A stretch of 35,580 nucleotides of DNA. It comes from Streptomyces beihaiensis. Its GTDB lineage: Bacteria; Actinomycetota; Actinomycetes; Streptomycetales; Streptomycetaceae. The stretch is from the NCBI RefSeq assembly GCF_026274175.1, contig NZ_JAPHNL010000268.1:1-35580 (forward strand), read 5' to 3'. Shown here in pieces: positions 24,622 through 31,939 of the stretch. The position numbers were made by a program, and so were the translations under genes. The number at the start of each line of letters is the position of its first letter. The first letter of the stretch is position 1. The notes beneath the pieces are model-generated. The model was not told where the DNA came from. It saw only the letters and a list, made by a program, of their open reading frames with translations, and searched no databases.

Positions 24622-25452
24622 GTGGCGCACGTACACGTGATCCTCAATCAGAAAGGTGGCGTCGGGAAGTCCACCCTCGCCGTCAACCTCGCCGCCGTGA
24701 CCGCCGACGTCCTCGGGGCGGGCCGTCCCGGTGCCGGGGAGCGCCCGCCCGTCGTCGCCGTCTCCATCGACCCGCAGGGCTCGGCCGTGTGGTGGTCCGA
24801 GCGGGTCTGCTCCAAGTCGGATCTGCCGTTCGACTTCGTGCAGGCCCACGACGACCTCGCCGGGCTCGCCGCGCTCTCCCGGATTCCGTCCGTGCAGCAT
24901 GTGTTCGTCGACACGCCGGGCTGGCTCGACCTCGCCGACGACGACGGCGCCGACCCGCTGGGCAGGGGCCCGGCCGCCGACGCGCTGCGCGCCGTCCTGT
25001 CCAACGCCACCGACGTCGTCGTCCCCATCGAACCCGAACCGCTCGGCTTCCAGCCCACGCAGCGGACCATCGAGCGGGTGGTGAAGCCGCGCGGGCTGCC
25101 GTTCCGCGTCGTCGTCAACAACTGGGACCCGCGCGACGGCACGGCCGACCTGGAGCAGACCCGTGCGTTCGTCGAGGGGCAGGGCTGGCCGCTGGCCCGG
25201 ACCGCCGTACGCCACTACAAGCTGCATACACGGGCCAGTGCGGACGGGCTCGTCGTCACGCAGTACGGCGCGAACCGGGTCGCCCTTCAGGCCCGCGAGG
25301 ACTTCTTCCGGCTCGCCCTGGAGGTGGGACTCGCGGCGATCCCCAAGCCGGCCCGCAAGCCTCGCGCCCAGAAGACGGCCAAGACAGGCACGACGGCCAA
25401 GACCGCCAAGACCGCCAAGACCGCCAAGACCGCCAAGAAGGTGAACGCCTGA
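24622..25452 (+). CDS. parA: ParA-family ATPase
   Basis: 276 residues from GTG at 24622, with GGGAG 6 nt upstream. The deviant Walker A box KGGVGKST is at residues 11-18, followed by SIDPQGSAVWW (Walker A'/B region) and VFVDTPGWLDLAD near 95. VVPIEPEPLGFQPTQRTIERV is typical of ParA/Soj. The protein lacks an N-terminal HTH, so it is the small ParA type. Its last ~30 residues are a Lys/Thr/Ala repeat (AKT units of 9 bp), a basic tail that might aid nonspecific DNA binding. The stop overlaps the parB start by one base. It is unlike the chromosomal parAB near oriC in context and resembles plasmid or orphan partition pairs. Confidence 0.92.
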   Translation: MAHVHVILNQKGGVGKSTLAVNLAAVTADVLGAGRPGAGERPPVVAVSIDPQGSAVWWSERVCSKSDLPFDFVQAHDDLAGLAALSRIPSVQHVFVDTPGWLDLADDDGADPLGRGPAADALRAVLSNATDVVVPIEPEPLGFQPTQRTIERVVKPRGLPFRVVVNNWDPRDGTADLEQTRAFVEGQGWPLARTAVRHYKLHTRASADGLVVTQYGANRVALQAREDFFRLALEVGLAAIPKPARKPRAQKTAKTGTTAKTAKTAKTAKTAKKVNA

Positions 25453-26267
25453 TGGGGCGCCGCACCGATCTGTCGTCCTTGCTGGCCCCCCAGCCGAAGG
25501 CCGGTCCCGCCAGGACGACGACACCGCTCACCGTCCCGCTCGACGACCTCGCCGAGAACCCCGACAACCCGCGCCACGAACTGCGCGACCTCGACGGTCT
25601 CGCCGAAACGGTCCGCGAGCGCGGCGTGCTCCAGGCTCTCGGCGTCGTCCCGGCCGCCGTCTTCCTCGCGGCCCACCCGCACCACGAGGCCGCCGTGGGC
25701 GCCGCCCCGTACGTGGTCCTGCACGGCCACCGCCGCCTCGCCGCGGCACGCATGGCGGGGCTCGGCGCGGTGCCGGTGCTCGTACGGGACGACGCCACCC
25801 GCTCCGACGAGGACGCGCTCATCGAGAACGTGCAGCGCGACGACCTCACCGAGCTGGAACAGGCGCAGGCCATCCAGGGGCTGATCACCGCGTACGGGTA
25901 CTCGCAGCGGCAGGTCGCCGCCCGGATCGGCAAGACGCAGGGATTCGTCTCGCAGCGGCTCTCCCTGATGAAGCTCCGGGAGGACATCCAGGAGGCCCTC
26001 GCCGACGGGCGGGTGTCCGTGGAGGACGCCCGGCGCATCGCCCGGCTGCCGCGCGAGGAGCAGGCGCTGCCCGGCCCGTACGACGCCGCCCCGGCCGTGC
26101 CCGGCGCGCGCAAGGAGTCGCGGGGCCGCCGCGGGAAGTCCGCTCACGCCGATTACGGCGTAATCGAGATCGACAGCCGGGCGCGGCCCGAGGACGTGGC
26201 CGACGCGCTGCGCCGCCACCTCGCGCCCGCGACGCTCGACCGGATCGTGGCGCTCCTGAGCACGTAG
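25452..26267 (+). CDS. parB: ParB/Spo0J-family partition protein
   Basis: 271 residues, ATG at 25452 overlapping the parA stop (TGATG). Residues ~26-115 form the ParB N-domain: VPLDDLAENPDNPR, a family box at 92-95 reading GHRR instead of the usual GERR, then ALIENVQRDDLTELEQAQAI at ~122-141. Residues ~150-170 are the HTH (YSQRQVAARIGKTQGFVSQ). A basic linker and a C-terminal dimerisation-like end follow. GHRR occurs in some ParB relatives; how it affects CTP use is unknown. No canonical Streptomyces parS (GTTTCACGTGAAAC) was seen in the window. With ParA it could segregate a replicon or position a protein complex. Confidence 0.92.
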   Translation: MGRRTDLSSLLAPQPKAGPARTTTPLTVPLDDLAENPDNPRHELRDLDGLAETVRERGVLQALGVVPAAVFLAAHPHHEAAVGAAPYVVLHGHRRLAAARMAGLGAVPVLVRDDATRSDEDALIENVQRDDLTELEQAQAIQGLITAYGYSQRQVAARIGKTQGFVSQRLSLMKLREDIQEALADGRVSVEDARRIARLPREEQALPGPYDAAPAVPGARKESRGRRGKSAHADYGVIEIDSRARPEDVADALRRHLAPATLDRIVALLST

Positions 26268-26364
26268 AGGGCCCATCGCGCTGAGACGCGGCTCTCACCC
26301 CGAACCGGGCCGCCACGGACCTTAGTCCCTAGCAGCGCCGCACAAGGCCCCCGCAACCTGATAC

Positions 26365-27570
26365 GTGATGTCTTTCCGGTCCGTCGCCCCGAGCGCCCGT
26401 GAGGCACGGCTCGGCGCCGTGCGCCCCACGGGCGGTTGGCACACCCTCGCACTGCTCGTCGCGGTGATGGTGACCGGCATCGTCGCGCTCGACATGGTCA
26501 CGCCGCAGGACTTCCGCGCGCGGGCCCTGTTCGGGCTCGTCCCGGTCGTCGTGGCGATGCTCGCCACGGTCATGGCGACGGCCATGGTCGGCGGGCTCCT
26601 CCTGGTCGTCTACGTCACGCTCCAGTGGGCCGCGCCCGACCCGTCCGGCGGCCTCGCCGTGCTCGGACCGCTGATGATCGGCACCGGCGGCGTGCTCGGT
26701 GTGCTCATCGCGCACCGCAAGGAGGACCAGCTGACCCGGTTGCGCGCCGTCACCGACATCGCGGAGGCCACCCAGCGCACGGTCATGCGCACGCTCCCCG
26801 ACCACGTCGCCGACCTGCGCATCGCCGACTTCTACCAGCCCGCCGCGCGCGCGGCACGGGTGGGCGGCGACTGGTACGACTTCCAGCCGTCGCCGCACGG
26901 CGTACGCGCGGTCCTCGGCGACGTGAGCGGCAAGGGGCTGCCGGCCGTGTCGGCGTCGGCGGCGCTGCTCGGCGCGTTCCGGGAGGCGGCGTACCACGAG
27001 GAGCCCGTGGAGGAGGTCGCCCGGCGGCTGGAGAACGCCATGCAGCGGCACAGCGCGTGGACCAGGGCCACCGGCGACGAAGGGCATCCGGACGCCTTCT
27101 CGACCGCCCTGCTGCTGCACTTCCCGCCGGAGCTGCCCGCCGTCGACATCGTCAACTTCGGCCACGAGCCGCCGCTGATGGTCACCGCGGACGGCCGCGT
27201 CCACACACCGGACGTGCCGCCGGGGCTGCCGCTGGGCATGGGCACGCTCGGCGCGGGGACGCCGGAGACGGTACGGCTGCCGTTCGCGCCCGGCGACACG
27301 CTCGTGCTGTTCACCGACGGGGTGAGCGAGTGCCGGGACGCGGCCGGTGACTTCTACCCCGTACGGGAACGGCTGCCGCGGCTGCTCGGCGAGCCGCACG
27401 ACCGCCGGTCACCGCAGGCGATCCTCGCCCGCGTCGCCCGCGATCTGCGCGCACACCGCCACGGTCCGCCCGGCGACGACGCGGCGGTCACCGTGATCCG
27501 GCGCACCGCCGAGTGGGCCGCGTCGTTCGCCACCGGCCCGGACGCCGCGCTGTACCGGGCCGCGCGGTGA
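26365..27570 (+). CDS. Membrane-anchored SpoIIE-like PP2C serine phosphatase
   Basis: 401 residues from GTG at 26365 (ATG at 26368 is equally possible; no clear Shine-Dalgarno). The N-terminal ~120 residues hold three or four hydrophobic segments (TLALLVAVMVTGIVALDMV, LVPVVVAMLATVMATAMVGG). A short helical linker (DQLTRLRAVTDIAEATQRTV) leads to the PPM/SpoIIE domain at ~165-390, with metal-binding motifs VGGDWYDF, LGDVSGKGLPA, FGHEPPLMV, LFTDGVSECRD and DDAAVTVI. These enzymes dephosphorylate anti-anti-sigma factors, opposing RsbW-like kinases. It follows parB by 97 bp on the same strand, and its stop lies in a tandem repeat. Confidence 0.93.
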   Translation: MMSFRSVAPSAREARLGAVRPTGGWHTLALLVAVMVTGIVALDMVTPQDFRARALFGLVPVVVAMLATVMATAMVGGLLLVVYVTLQWAAPDPSGGLAVLGPLMIGTGGVLGVLIAHRKEDQLTRLRAVTDIAEATQRTVMRTLPDHVADLRIADFYQPAARAARVGGDWYDFQPSPHGVRAVLGDVSGKGLPAVSASAALLGAFREAAYHEEPVEEVARRLENAMQRHSAWTRATGDEGHPDAFSTALLLHFPPELPAVDIVNFGHEPPLMVTADGRVHTPDVPPGLPLGMGTLGAGTPETVRLPFAPGDTLVLFTDGVSECRDAAGDFYPVRERLPRLLGEPHDRRSPQAILARVARDLRAHRHGPPGDDAAVTVIRRTAEWAASFATGPDAALYRAAR

Positions 27571-27626
27571 CACAGTCCGCGCGGTGACACACAGTCGGCG
27601 CGGTGACACACAGTCGGCGCGGTGAC
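27562..27626. repeat. Tandem ~19-bp repeats at the end of the phosphatase gene
   Basis: GCGCGGTGACACACAGTCG occurs twice exactly (27579-27597 and 27598-27616, the first base varying by junction), preceded by a 17-bp version (27562-27578) and followed by a 10-bp remnant. The first unit contains the phosphatase stop codon (TGA). The period is just under two helical turns, so TGAC motifs recur on one face. Function unknown. Confidence 0.75.
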
Positions 27627-27676
27627 GCTCCGTACGCGCGTGTTGCGGAACGCGCCGCCGCGACGGTCAATGGAAA

Positions 27677-27691
27677 CCGGGGAAACCCCGG
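27677..27691 (+). terminator. Short hairpin between the phosphatase and small membrane protein genes
   Basis: CCGGGG-AAA-CCCCGG forms a perfect 6-bp stem with a 3-nt loop, 36 nt before the next start codon. It could attenuate read-through into the next gene or be a weak terminator. Confidence 0.4.
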
Positions 27692-27727
27692 ACGGTCCCG
27701 CCCGGGGGACGCAGAAAGGAGCCCGTC

Positions 27728-28135
27728 ATGGCTCAGCACGCGGCACCCGCACCGGCCCACCTCCCGTCCGTCCCGGCCCTCGTCCTTCCGCTGATCGCGG
27801 GCATCGCGTACGGCTTCTGGGCGGCGAACATCCAGCGCCGGGGTGGCGATGTCACCGGCGGCAACATCGCGCTCGGCCTCGTCAGCGGGGCGCTCGTCGC
27901 GGCCCTCTGCTTCGGCATCCACGCCTGGTCGGCCCGGCAGGAGGGCCGCCACTTCTTCGCGCGGGCCGCGACCTGGGGAGTGTTCTCCGGCGCCGCGATC
28001 GGCTTCCTGCACAGCCTGGCCAACGGCACGGTGCTGTGGTCGGTCATTCTCGGCGCGATCGTGGGCGGGTCGATGTACGTGGCGACGTACTACCGGTACT
28101 ACTCGGCGAGCGAGTACGCGCACGTCACCGAGTAG
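27728..28135 (+). CDS. Small four-helix membrane protein of unknown function
   Basis: 135 residues. ATG at 27728 follows AAAGGAG by 6 nt, a strong site. Four hydrophobic segments are visible (LVLPLIAGIAYGFWAANI, IALGLVSGALVAALCFGI, ATWGVFSGAAIGFLHSL and VLWSVILGAIVGGSMYVATYY), with a short Ala/Pro-rich N-terminus and a Tyr-rich tail. Gly residues at regular positions in the helices suggest tight packing. I do not recognise the family. It is the last gene of the plus-strand run that includes parAB and the phosphatase, though the 157-bp gap and hairpin leave it unclear whether it is cotranscribed. Confidence 0.75.
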   Translation: MAQHAAPAPAHLPSVPALVLPLIAGIAYGFWAANIQRRGGDVTGGNIALGLVSGALVAALCFGIHAWSARQEGRHFFARAATWGVFSGAAIGFLHSLANGTVLWSVILGAIVGGSMYVATYYRYYSASEYAHVTE

Positions 28136-28140
28136 TTCCA

Positions 28141-28184
28141 CCGGCACATCACCGATCAGTAACCGGTACATCACCGATCAGTTC
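28141..28184. repeat. Tandem 22-bp repeat in a convergent intergenic gap
   Basis: Two adjacent 22-bp units, 28141-28162 and 28163-28184, both read CCGG-ACATCACCGATCAGT with three differences. Degenerate copies appear on each side (CACGTCACCGAGTAGTTC before, GCCACGTGACCGGTTGGTTC after). The array fills the gap between the small membrane protein and the convergent SH3-domain gene. Confidence 0.7.
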
Positions 28185-28197
28185 AGCCGCCACGTGA

Positions 28198-28214
28198 CCG
28201 GTTGGTTCAACCGG
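28198..28214 (-). terminator. Hairpin spanning the stop of the SH3-domain gene
   Basis: CCGGTT and AACCGG form a 6-bp stem with a 5-nt loop. The stop codon of the minus-strand gene (28209-28207) begins at the loop edge. Possibly a terminator for either strand. Confidence 0.4.
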
Positions 28215-28704
28215 CCGTGACGCCGAACCGCATCTCGTACGTCGAACTGAACCAGAAGTTCATCGACTTGGCGGCCGAGTCGTCGCTCCGGGGCTGCGAT
28301 GTCCGGCCCCGGTCACGGTCCTGGCCCTTGTGCCGGGACGGGCACGGGTTGCCGCACTTGGGCACGTGCTGGCCGCCCGCGTTCACGTACGACGCGCTCG
28401 CCCAGCCCCGCGCACCGGTGAACCAGTACCAGGTCGGGTCGCCGCGCACCGACGTGCCATGGGTGGCGCACTGGATACGGTCCTGGCTGCCCGGCGCGAG
28501 CCGGTACACCACGGATGCCGAAGTACTGGGCGCGGACCGGATGTTGAGGTCCGTGCGGGAGACGACCGTCCCCCAGATGACGCTGTTGCCTCCGCCGCGG
28601 CCGCCGCCGTCGCTGTAGGCGCTGGCCGGGGCCGCGGCGGTGACGGCGAGCACCGCGCCCGCCAGCAGACCGGCCGCCGCGAGGGCCGGAGTCGTTCGGC
28701 GCAT
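28207..28704 (-). CDS. Secreted bacterial SH3-domain protein
   Basis: 165 residues from ATG at 28704, 6 nt after AAGGAGG. A clear signal peptide (RRTTPALAAAGLLAGAVLAV, cleaved after ASA near residue 30) precedes a Gly-rich spacer. Residues ~45-115 resemble an SH3_3/SH3b domain: VVSRTDLNIRSAPSTSASVV, then YRLAPGSQDRIQCATHG, WYWFTGARGWASASYV. Such domains commonly bind cell-wall peptides. Cys residues at IQCATHG and PKCGNPC may form disulfides. The tail is Arg/Asp/Ser-rich with no catalytic domain, so it is perhaps a wall-binding or inhibitor-like secreted protein. Small SH3 proteins of this type are abundant in Streptomyces. Confidence 0.85.
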   Translation of the reverse strand: MRRTTPALAAAGLLAGAVLAVTAAAPASAYSDGGGRGGGNSVIWGTVVSRTDLNIRSAPSTSASVVYRLAPGSQDRIQCATHGTSVRGDPTWYWFTGARGWASASYVNAGGQHVPKCGNPCPSRHKGQDRDRGRTSQPRSDDSAAKSMNFWFSSTYEMRFGVTAG

Positions 28705-28883
28705 GATCGGCCTCCTTGCTCCCTCCCCTGCTGCCTCCCCTGTCCCCCTTTGCTCCCCTGTCCCAGGAAACACCCGTTCGGCCCAACGCTCCACCCGAGC
28801 ACGCCGCCCCGGGGCCTGACAGGCCGTACGCCACCTGGACGCCCCGACTCGCACGGGCGGCGCGACGCCACTTGCCTGGAACC

Positions 28884-29912
28884 GTGATCCGCCGAACACT
28901 GTCCGCCGCCCTGCTCGTCGTCGCCTGCCTCCTCGTCCCGCTCGGCACGCTCTCCACCTGGGCGAAGTACGAGATCGGGGACAGCGACCGCTACGTGGCG
29001 ACGATGGAGCCCCTGGCCACCGACCCGAGCGTGCAGAACGTGGTCGCGGACGCCGTCACCGACGGAGTCATGAAACAGCTCGACTTCGGCCCGCTCCACG
29101 ACGCCGTCAGCAACTACCTGCACGACGCGGTCGTCTCGTTCACCGGCACCGCCACCTTCCAGCGGGCCTGGGACACCGCGAACCGGTCCGCGCACGACGC
29201 CGTGCAGACCGCCCTCGACAACGGCAGCACCGGCGACGTCACCCTGGACCTCGCGCCCGTCACCGAGCAGGTCAAGAAGCAACTGGAGGACGGCGGGGTG
29301 CCGTTCGCCTCGCAGATCCCCGTGACGCACACGCAGATCACCGTGCTGTCCGCCGGTTCCCTCAAGACATTGCGCCTCTCGCTCCACGCGCTCCAACTCG
29401 CCGGTCCCTGGCTGCCGTTGGCGGCTCTCGTGTGCGCCGTGGCGGGCCTGCTGCTCGCCGTACGCCGCCGCAGGGCGCTCGCCGTCACGGCGCTGGGCGC
29501 GGCGCTCGCCGCGGGGGCGCTGCTCATCGCCCTGCCGATCGCCCGCTCCCTCACCCTGGGTGACCTCCCCGATGCCACGGACCGGGCGGCGGCGGGTGCG
29601 GTGTACGACGCGCTGACCTCCTCGATGCGGACGGCGTCCTGGGTGATCGTCGGGGTGGGGCTCGTCGTGGCGGCCGTCGCGTGGAGCACGGAGCGGAACG
29701 GGGGATGGGGCGGGCGGCGGAACAGCGAGGGGAACGGCGGACGGAACGGCGGACGGAGTGGGGGCCGGTGGGCCTCGGGGCGGTGGGCCTCGGGGCGGCG
29801 TGGCGGCGCCGGTCCCGCGCATCCGGCTCCGCCCTCTCACCCCCCTCGGCCGCCGTACCCGCCGGCGCCACCCACCGACCCGGCCAACCGGCTCACCCTG
29901 CGGGCCATGTGA
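28884..29912 (+). CDS. Integral membrane protein with large extracytoplasmic domain
   Basis: 342 residues if GTG at 28884 is used. The start is uncertain because no Shine-Dalgarno is visible; TTG at 28872 or one further upstream is possible. A first helix (LSAALLVVACLLVPLGTLST) precedes an external domain of ~170 residues (KYEIGDSDRYVATMEPLATD, NVVADAVTDGVMKQLDF, VTEQVKKQLEDGGVPFASQI). Three more helices follow (~165-290 region), then a low-complexity Gly/Arg and Pro-rich tail. I recall many actinobacterial hypothetical proteins with this opening but no defined function. Its stop overlaps the FUSC start (ATGTGA), so the two are probably translated together and may act together. Confidence 0.7.
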   Translation: MIRRTLSAALLVVACLLVPLGTLSTWAKYEIGDSDRYVATMEPLATDPSVQNVVADAVTDGVMKQLDFGPLHDAVSNYLHDAVVSFTGTATFQRAWDTANRSAHDAVQTALDNGSTGDVTLDLAPVTEQVKKQLEDGGVPFASQIPVTHTQITVLSAGSLKTLRLSLHALQLAGPWLPLAALVCAVAGLLLAVRRRRALAVTALGAALAAGALLIALPIARSLTLGDLPDATDRAAAGAVYDALTSSMRTASWVIVGVGLVVAAVAWSTERNGGWGGRRNSEGNGGRNGGRSGGRWASGRWASGRRGGAGPAHPAPPSHPPRPPYPPAPPTDPANRLTLRAM

Positions 29913-29971
29913 GCCCAGACCACGTGAGCCCAGACCACGTGAGCCCAGACCACGTGAGCCGAGACCACGTG
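29909..29971 (+). repeat. 15-bp tandem repeat carrying five in-frame GTG starts of the FUSC gene
   Basis: GTGAGCCCAGACCAC is present three times (29909, 29924, 29939), followed by a fourth unit with one change (GTGAGCCGAGACCAC at 29954) and a fifth GTG (29969). Each unit begins with a potential start codon in the same frame and encodes VSPDH. The first GTG overlaps the preceding gene's stop. Each junction contains the palindrome CACGTG. Confidence 0.9.
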
Positions 29972-31939
29972 AGCGAGCCGCGCCGTCTCACCCCGCCCGA
30001 CTGGCTGGTCAGGACGGTGCGGCCGAAGCGCGCCCCGGTGCCGTGGGCGGCCGTGGCCCGGGCGGGGATCGCCCTCGCGACGCCACTCGCGATCGGCCTC
30101 GCCACGGACCGGTTCGCGTACGGCGCGCTCGCCTCCATGGGCGCGCTCTCCGGCGTCATCGGCGACACGGCGGACGCCTACCGGATGCGCGTGCTCAACA
30201 TCGCGGTACCGCAGCTGTTCGGCGCGGCGGGGGTGACGGTCGGCTCCGCGGTGTACGGGCACGGCTGGCTCGCCGTCGCCGCGGTCACGCTCGTCGCCCT
30301 GGTCTCCGGGATGATCTCCACGGTCGGGGCCGTCGCCTCGGTCTCGGGGCTGCTGCTCCTGCTCAACTCCGTGGTGGCCGCGGGGCTCCCGCTGCCGGGC
30401 GCCTGGTGGCTCGCGCCGCTGCTGATGATGAGCGGCGGCCTCTTCGTGCTGCTGCTCGCGCTGCTCGCCTGGCCGCTGCGCTCCGGGGTGCCGGAACGGG
30501 CCGCGGTCGCGGCCACGTACCGTGCCGTCGCCAACCTCCTGGAGGCCGCCGGTACCGACCCGCTCACCTACGCCGAGACCCGCCTCGCCGTCACCGAGTC
30601 GCTCAACAAGGCGTACGACCTGGTCCTCGCGCGCCGCGCCGTCGCCCACGGCCGCAACCCCGAACTCGTACGGCTCGTCAGCCAGTTGAACGCGCTCACG
30701 CCGATCCTGGAGGCCGCTCCCGCCGCCCACCACGACGGGATCGCGCTACCCCCGCAGATCCCGGCGACCGTGCGCGGGCTCGCCGACGCCGTCGCCGAGG
30801 GCCGCCCCGCCGATCCCGCGGCCCCCGGCCCGCCCGGCCCGCCCGGCCCGCCCGAGCCCGAGGGACCGGCCACCCGCGCGGTCGACCAGGCGCTGCGGCA
30901 CGCCGCGGACGTGGTGGCCGCTCGGCCGGGGACCGCCGGAAAGGGCGAGTTCACCAACGTCGACGACCGGCTCGGCCGCCCGGCCGCGCTGCGCGTGCGC
31001 GCCGGGCGCGGCGTCCGGAACGTGCTGCTCTCCGGCGCCTCCTGGCGGTACGGCCTGCGCCTGGCCCTGTGCATCGGCCTCGCCCAGTCGCTCGTCTCGC
31101 TGGTGGCGGTGCCGCGCTCGTACTGGGTGGCGCTGACCATCACCTTCGTACTGAAGCCGGACTTCGGGTCGGTGTTCTCGCGCGCGGTCCTGCGCGCGCT
31201 CGGCACGGCGGCGGGGCTCGTCGTGGCCGCCGCCGTCCTCGCGGCGGTCCCGATCGGCTGGGGGGACGTGCCGGTGATGATGGTGCTCGCGCCGCTCATC
31301 CCTGCGCTCACGCCGCGCGGTTACGCCTTCCAGACGGCGGCCATCACCCCGGTGATCCTGCTCCTCTCCGACATCCTCAACCACCAGGGCACGGCCCTCC
31401 TGCTGCCGCGGCTCCTGGACAGCCTCATGGGCTGCGGCATCGCGCTCGTCGCCGGGTACCTGCTGTGGCCGGAGAGCTGGCACACCCGGATCGGTGACCG
31501 GCTCGCCGACGCGGTGGAGGACACGGCGGCGTACGTGGAGTACGCGTTCGGCCCCGCCAAGGAACCCACCGCGCGCGCCCGGATGCGGCGCCGCCTCTAC
31601 CGGGACCTGTCCGTGGTGCGCGCCGAGTTCCAGCGTGCGCTCACCGAGCCGCCGCCCACGGGGAGGCGGGCGGCGGCCTGGTGGCCCCTGGTCGTCGCGG
31701 TGGAACGCATCGTCGACGCGACGACCGCGGCGCGCGTGCGGGTGCGGCACGGCGCGGCCCCGCCCGAGGGCCCGGAGGTGGCCCGCGTCGCCGGGCAACT
31801 GCGGGAACTGGCCGACGGGCTGCGCAGATCGGCGGTCCTGGAGGAAGTGCGGGCCGACTTCGGCGGACCCGGGACAGGGGTCCTCGAACCGGTCCGCCAG
31901 GAGGTCGCCGCTGCTCGCGCCGTCGCGACGCCGCGCTAG
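29909..31939 (+). CDS. FUSC-family membrane protein
   Basis: 676 residues from the first GTG (29909); starts at 29924, 29939, 29954 or 29969 would shorten it by 5, 10, 15 or 20 residues without touching conserved sequence. Two blocks of transmembrane helices are present. The first (~45-190) includes [20 protein letters not shown]-like helices and [19 protein letters not shown]; the second (~385-530) includes [36 protein letters not shown] and [19 protein letters not shown]. The block pattern and the P-x(2)WV-x(2)T motif match the FUSC/aromatic acid exporter superfamily. A Pro/Gly/Glu-rich linker sits between the blocks and a helical cytosolic tail follows. Probably an efflux protein of aryl acids or similar; substrate not deducible. 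It is coupled to the membrane protein at 28884-29912 and shares CTAG with the snapalysin stop. Confidence 0.87.
   Translation: MSPDHVSPDHVSPDHVSRDHVSEPRRLTPPDWLVRTVRPKRAPVPWAAVARAGIALATPLAIGLATDRFAYGALASMGALSGVIGDTADAYRMRVLNIAVPQLFGAAGVTVGSAVYGHGWLAVAAVTLVALVSGMISTVGAVASVSGLLLLLNSVVAAGLPLPGAWWLAPLLMMSGGLFVLLLALLAWPLRSGVPERAAVAATYRAVANLLEAAGTDPLTYAETRLAVTESLNKAYDLVLARRAVAHGRNPELVRLVSQLNALTPILEAAPAAHHDGIALPPQIPATVRGLADAVAEGRPADPAAPGPPGPPGPPEPEGPATRAVDQALRHAADVVAARPGTAGKGEFTNVDDRLGRPAALRVRAGRGVRNVLLSGASWRYGLRLALCIGLAQSLVSLVAVPRSYWVALTITFVLKPDFGSVFSRAVLRALGTAAGLVVAAAVLAAVPIGWGDVPVMMVLAPLIPALTPRGYAFQTAAITPVILLLSDILNHQGTALLLPRLLDSLMGCGIALVAGYLLWPESWHTRIGDRLADAVEDTAAYVEYAFGPAKEPTARARMRRRLYRDLSVVRAEFQRALTEPPPTGRRAAAWWPLVVAVERIVDATTAARVRVRHGAAPPEGPEVARVAGQLRELADGLRRSAVLEEVRADFGGPGTGVLEPVRQEVAAARAVATPR

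Noticed and set aside
23953-25524. Long upstream extension of the XRE gene on the minus strand
   Set aside because: The upstream part is antisense to the RsbW-like gene and parA; the recognised family N-terminus begins at ATG 23952.
24148-28135. Canonical Streptomyces parS near parAB
   Set aside because: GTTTCACGTGAAAC or close variants were not seen; the only CACGTG cores lie in unrelated repeats.
28716-28883. TTG-started N-terminal extension of the membrane protein
   Set aside because: It is a Pro-rich sequence with no ribosome site and unlike a membrane-protein N-terminus; kept only as an alternative start.
29681-29908. Upstream extension of the FUSC reading frame
   Set aside because: It overlaps the preceding gene's coding end, and the coupled GTG starts in the repeat explain the start better.
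29909-29971. CRISPR-like direct repeats
   Set aside because: The units are contiguous with no spacers and lie in coding sequence, so this is a simple tandem repeat.
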